A stretch of DNA of 19,661 nt, from positions 1 through 19,661 of the forward strand of contig JAKOGH010000453.1 in NCBI GenBank assembly GCA_024811115.1, in the 5' to 3' direction. A program made the position numbers and the translations under genes. The first letter of the stretch is position 1. Each line of letters starts with the position of its first letter. Positions 17,034-19,661 of this stretch are shown here, one piece after another. The DNA is from Terana coerulea. Its lineage: Eukaryota; Basidiomycota; Agaricomycetes; Polyporales; Phanerochaetaceae. The notes beneath the pieces are model-generated. The model saw only the letters and a list, made by a program, of their open reading frames with translations. It was not told where the DNA came from and did not search any database.

Positions 17034-19661
17034 CTAGCTATTATAGGAGGTTATACTCGTATCTCCTTCTGTACCTGTATTCTGAGAGGAAGTGAAATCC
17101 GGGGGAACGCGGCGGAGACGCAATGGCATCTGGTTCCCCAGATGGGGCGCATTCTTGACGCACGGTCGAGTGACGACGCTGCAAAGAGGGCGGGTGTACC
17201 AAGTCAGCATCGATGCATTCCTACGAGGAGGTGGAGCGAAGAGGATGGGGGAGACACGTACTTGACTCGCTTTTCAATTTCTATTCCCGGGTCGAGCGAG
17301 ACCTCGATGTCCCGCAGGAGGACGTACAGGAATATCTTGATTCTGAATATGTGCCATCAGCCACCTTTCCTGGCAATACGCGACGGGATAAGAACAGGTT
17401 ATAGACTTACTCATTCAGGGCGAATCGGAATCCAATGCATGACCGGTTCCCATTCACGATGTTGCCGTTCAAGAACGTCAAGAGCCCAGCCCACAAGCCT
17501 TTCACGCCGCCCTCGCCGTCCCTCTCCCCCTGCCTCCTATGCCCCTCTTCACCCAGCCACCTCTCCGGTCGGAACGTCAACGCATCTTCGCCCCAGATCG
17601 CGGTGCTCTTATTTATGGCCTGCATCGGCACAGTGATGATGTCGTTCTTGTTGACGGCGATGTGGCTGCGGAGAGCGCCGGATGCGTCGCGGAAGGGGTG
17701 GGCGAGGGGATCACGTCGGCGTGGGTGGCGATACGCATGGTGCTCGTGACGGGCGCGTGCAGTCGGAGGGACTCGCGCACGCAGGCGTCGAGGTAGGGCA
17801 GATCGAGGATGGGCAGGATGTCCGCGGCTGCGAGGGACGCGTTCAAGGGGAGGGCAAGCCCGCGGAGCTCGTCGCGCAGTTTCCTCTGTGCATCGGGCGC
17901 GCGCGCGAGGGCGTACATCGTCCATGTCAGTGCTGAAGAAGACGTCTCGTGCCCTGCCAGGCGAGCGCAGGGTTAGATGAGGAGCTAATATCGAATGGGG
18001 AGACCCACCCGCAGCCAGGAAGGTAGAGATTTGGCAGAGCATCTCGTTCATGGACAGTTGCTGGGACAGGTCTGACTTGAAACTTGAGTTGACTATGTTG
18101 AGAATGTCATGTTAGTCTTTTGCAAACACTTCAAGCAGCGACGTACTCATTACGGTCAATAAATCTCGGCCGTCCAAGCCGCTATCTTCGAGGGAGACAG
18201 CTGGCGATGGTTTCGAGGAGTCGTTTAAAAGCGACGTCCGTCGTTCTTCGATTAGAGACAGTCCTATCCGGCGCATAGTCGCGCTCGCTTCGTTCTCTGC
18301 TGTACTGTTTCGACGCTATGGCATAGCGGGAAAGCCCTAAGGACGTCAGTGCGCATATTCTCCTTACGAAAACTCTGAGCACGTACGAAACGGCGCAAGA
18401 TTGGGAACCAGACCTGTAGAATTGTAATCACGCGGAACTTGCGCGCCGTGCTGAAGATCACTGCAAACGCGCGCGCGAGCTCGTTCTCCGACTCGCCGTT
18501 ATGTGCAAAGTTGAGCGAATTGAACATGTATCCAAACCCTACGAACAAATAGCATCAGTTGATTAGGCCTGACACTGGAGTATAGAGTGTTCAAACATAC
18601 CTGCTTCGCCGATGACATCCAGTGTAGCCCGCGCAAGCCACGCCAGCACATCTACCTGCGCACCCTCGCTGCCCTTCCCTACAACAACAGCCTGGTCACC
18701 CTTCGCCAAATTTCTCGCTCTCACTGACTCGCCGAGCTGAGGAGAAACTTTCGACGATTCGAACGACGCGAACGGGTTCGGCAGGAACCCTGTGGATCGT
18801 CCTGTGGCTGTGGGATTTGGCGTAGGGCTGCTTGGACCAGAGGAGGCGAAGGGGTCAAGCGGGGATGCGGAGGAATATGAGAAGGTGTGGGAGGCGGTAC
18901 TGATGATATCAAGCCATATGTCACGTAGCTGGTGCAGTCAAGCAGGTTAGTGGGTTGTCATTGACTTTGATGTGCTCTTACCTGCAGGGCTTTATTCCAG
19001 AATATTGGAGATAGTGATTTGATGTGCGTCGAGGAGAAAGCAGGTAGCTACGCAGAAAAAAGGTCAGAACGCTGGACAACGTCACATCGCTTTCGCATTT
19101 GGTAGACATTGAGCAAAAAGGAAGTGAATTTGGGAAGGCGAGGTCGATAAAAATATGTCCCAGGGAGGATTCGAGCCTCCGTCTTCACGGAATTGCGGGG
19201 AAGCCACAACGTGATGATCTAACCACTAATCGACAAGGACCGATAGTGTTGCGCTCTATGAGCGCATATATAGCCACGCAGACGCCGAAATGCACCCCAA
19301 AGCGTGAACTCCTAGTGGAACGGACTGCAGCACTTACCAGAATTTTACGCTGCTCGATGATACCCACCAAAATCGAAATACGGTATCCGAGAGTTAGCGA
19401 AGCACGATAGCCAACGAAGGATGACGTGCCTGTCGCCTGTGATCCTCTCCCTCTACGGTAAGCAACCCCTCATGTCCCGCCGCCATGCTCGCAAGTGCAT
19501 CTCGCACGAAGTCGGGCTTCGGATAGTCATACGCATGACCAAGTATGTGGGCAACTGCCACGGGGTCGGTGGTCATCAGCCTGCATCCACCAATGAATCC
19601 TCGGTACACGAAGGTTGAGCCATATGTTGCCTCCCAGCGGGCGACGAGATTCGTGTTCTCC
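17034..19661 (-). CDS. Cytochrome P450, N-terminus outside window, possible 1-nt frameshift
   Basis: Ten exons on the minus strand: >19661..19430, 19349..19338, 19047..18982, 18928..18601, 18538..18387, 18315..18147, 18092..18009, 17953..17411, 17342..17262, 17178..17034. A haem monooxygenase, normally anchored to the ER by the missing N-terminus. Motifs: I-helix AGHETSS (split by an intron inside AAG), ExxR as ESLR, PERW, and haem loop NGNRSCIGFRF with ligand Cys at 17439-17437. Substrate unknown; no CYP family assigned. Intron 1 is GC-AG (80 nt), exon 2 is a 12-nt microexon (RKIL), intron 2 is 290 nt and holds a tRNA gene; the other introns are 53-83 nt. Oddities: exon 17953..17411 needs one more base at the CCCC run (plus 17706-17709) to stay in frame from HADVIP to LAHPF; an 81-residue Ser/Pro-rich insert lies at 18898-18656; NGN is repeated before the haem Cys. 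The gene may be a pseudogene or carry a sequencing error. Confidence 0.85.
19148..19152 (-). terminator. RNA polymerase III terminator of tRNA-His
   Basis: Five T residues on the minus strand directly downstream of the tRNA 3' end, the standard Pol III stop signal. Confidence 0.75.
19156..19240 (-). tRNA. tRNA-His (anticodon GTG) with 13-nt intron
   Basis: Folds as a cloverleaf of 72 nt after removing a 13-nt intron (19203..19191). Acceptor 5' strand GTCCTTG against CTGGGAC has five Watson-Crick pairs, a T-G wobble and a T-T mismatch. The D arm is GAT/ATC with loop TAGTGGTTAG (A-box), anticodon stem TCACG/CGTGA, loop TTGTGGC with anticodon GTG (19207-19205), intron after position 37 as usual in eukaryotes, T arm GGAGG CTCGAAT CCTCC (B-box), and discriminator A. 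A TTTTT run, the Pol III terminator, follows four bases after the 3' end at about 19152-19148. It lies inside intron 2 of the P450 gene, same strand. The acceptor mismatch leaves some doubt about function; a tRNA-derived repeat is the alternative. Confidence 0.88.

Noticed and set aside
17435..17936. Open frames on the + strand
   Set aside because: Antisense shadows of the P450 exon carrying ExxR, PERW and the haem motif.

Overview
The window looks like nuclear DNA from a filamentous basidiomycete, most likely an Agaricomycete and possibly a polypore. This rests on many short spliceosomal introns (50-83 nt, GT-AG, with CTAAC- or CTGAT-like branch sites), GC-rich coding sequence, TALE (KN-type) homeodomains, an F-box-like family of the basidiomycete type, and a fungal cytochrome P450. 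Genus assignment is inference only.

Layout. At 1-830 (+) lies the 3' part of a TALE homeodomain regulator gene. From 831 to about 9590 I can support no protein gene: 831-5790 is GC-rich with simple repeats and many overlapping open frames on both strands, and 5791-8130 carries four diverged copies of a repeat that contains intron-like segments. At 9594-10981 and 11379-12744 there is a tandem duplication of an F-box-like gene with its flanks: the first copy is a pseudogene, the second reads intact (285 aa, 3 exons). At 13249-14730 (+) is a seven-exon gene for a 372-aa protein of a family I cannot name. Only 108 bp after its stop, at 14839-16330 (+), starts a paralogue of the first homeobox gene; it carries two homeodomains in tandem, each split by an intron at the same codon, but has two apparent single-base insertions. 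At 17034 to beyond 19661 (-), convergent with it, is a ten-exon P450 gene lacking its N-terminus at the window edge. A histidine tRNA gene with its own 13-nt intron sits inside one P450 intron, on the same strand.

How the parts relate. There is no obvious pathway or cluster. The theme is local duplication and decay: a homeobox gene duplicated about 15 kb apart in the same orientation, a homeodomain exon duplicated inside the second copy, an F-box-like gene duplicated in tandem with one copy dead, and a four-copy noncoding repeat. The P450 is odd in several ways: host of a tRNA, a 12-nt microexon, a GC-AG intron, a Ser/Pro-rich insert, a five-residue repeat beside the haem cysteine, and a one-base deletion. 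Three single-base indels lie at or near short homopolymer runs, so sequencing error must be excluded before calling these genes dead.
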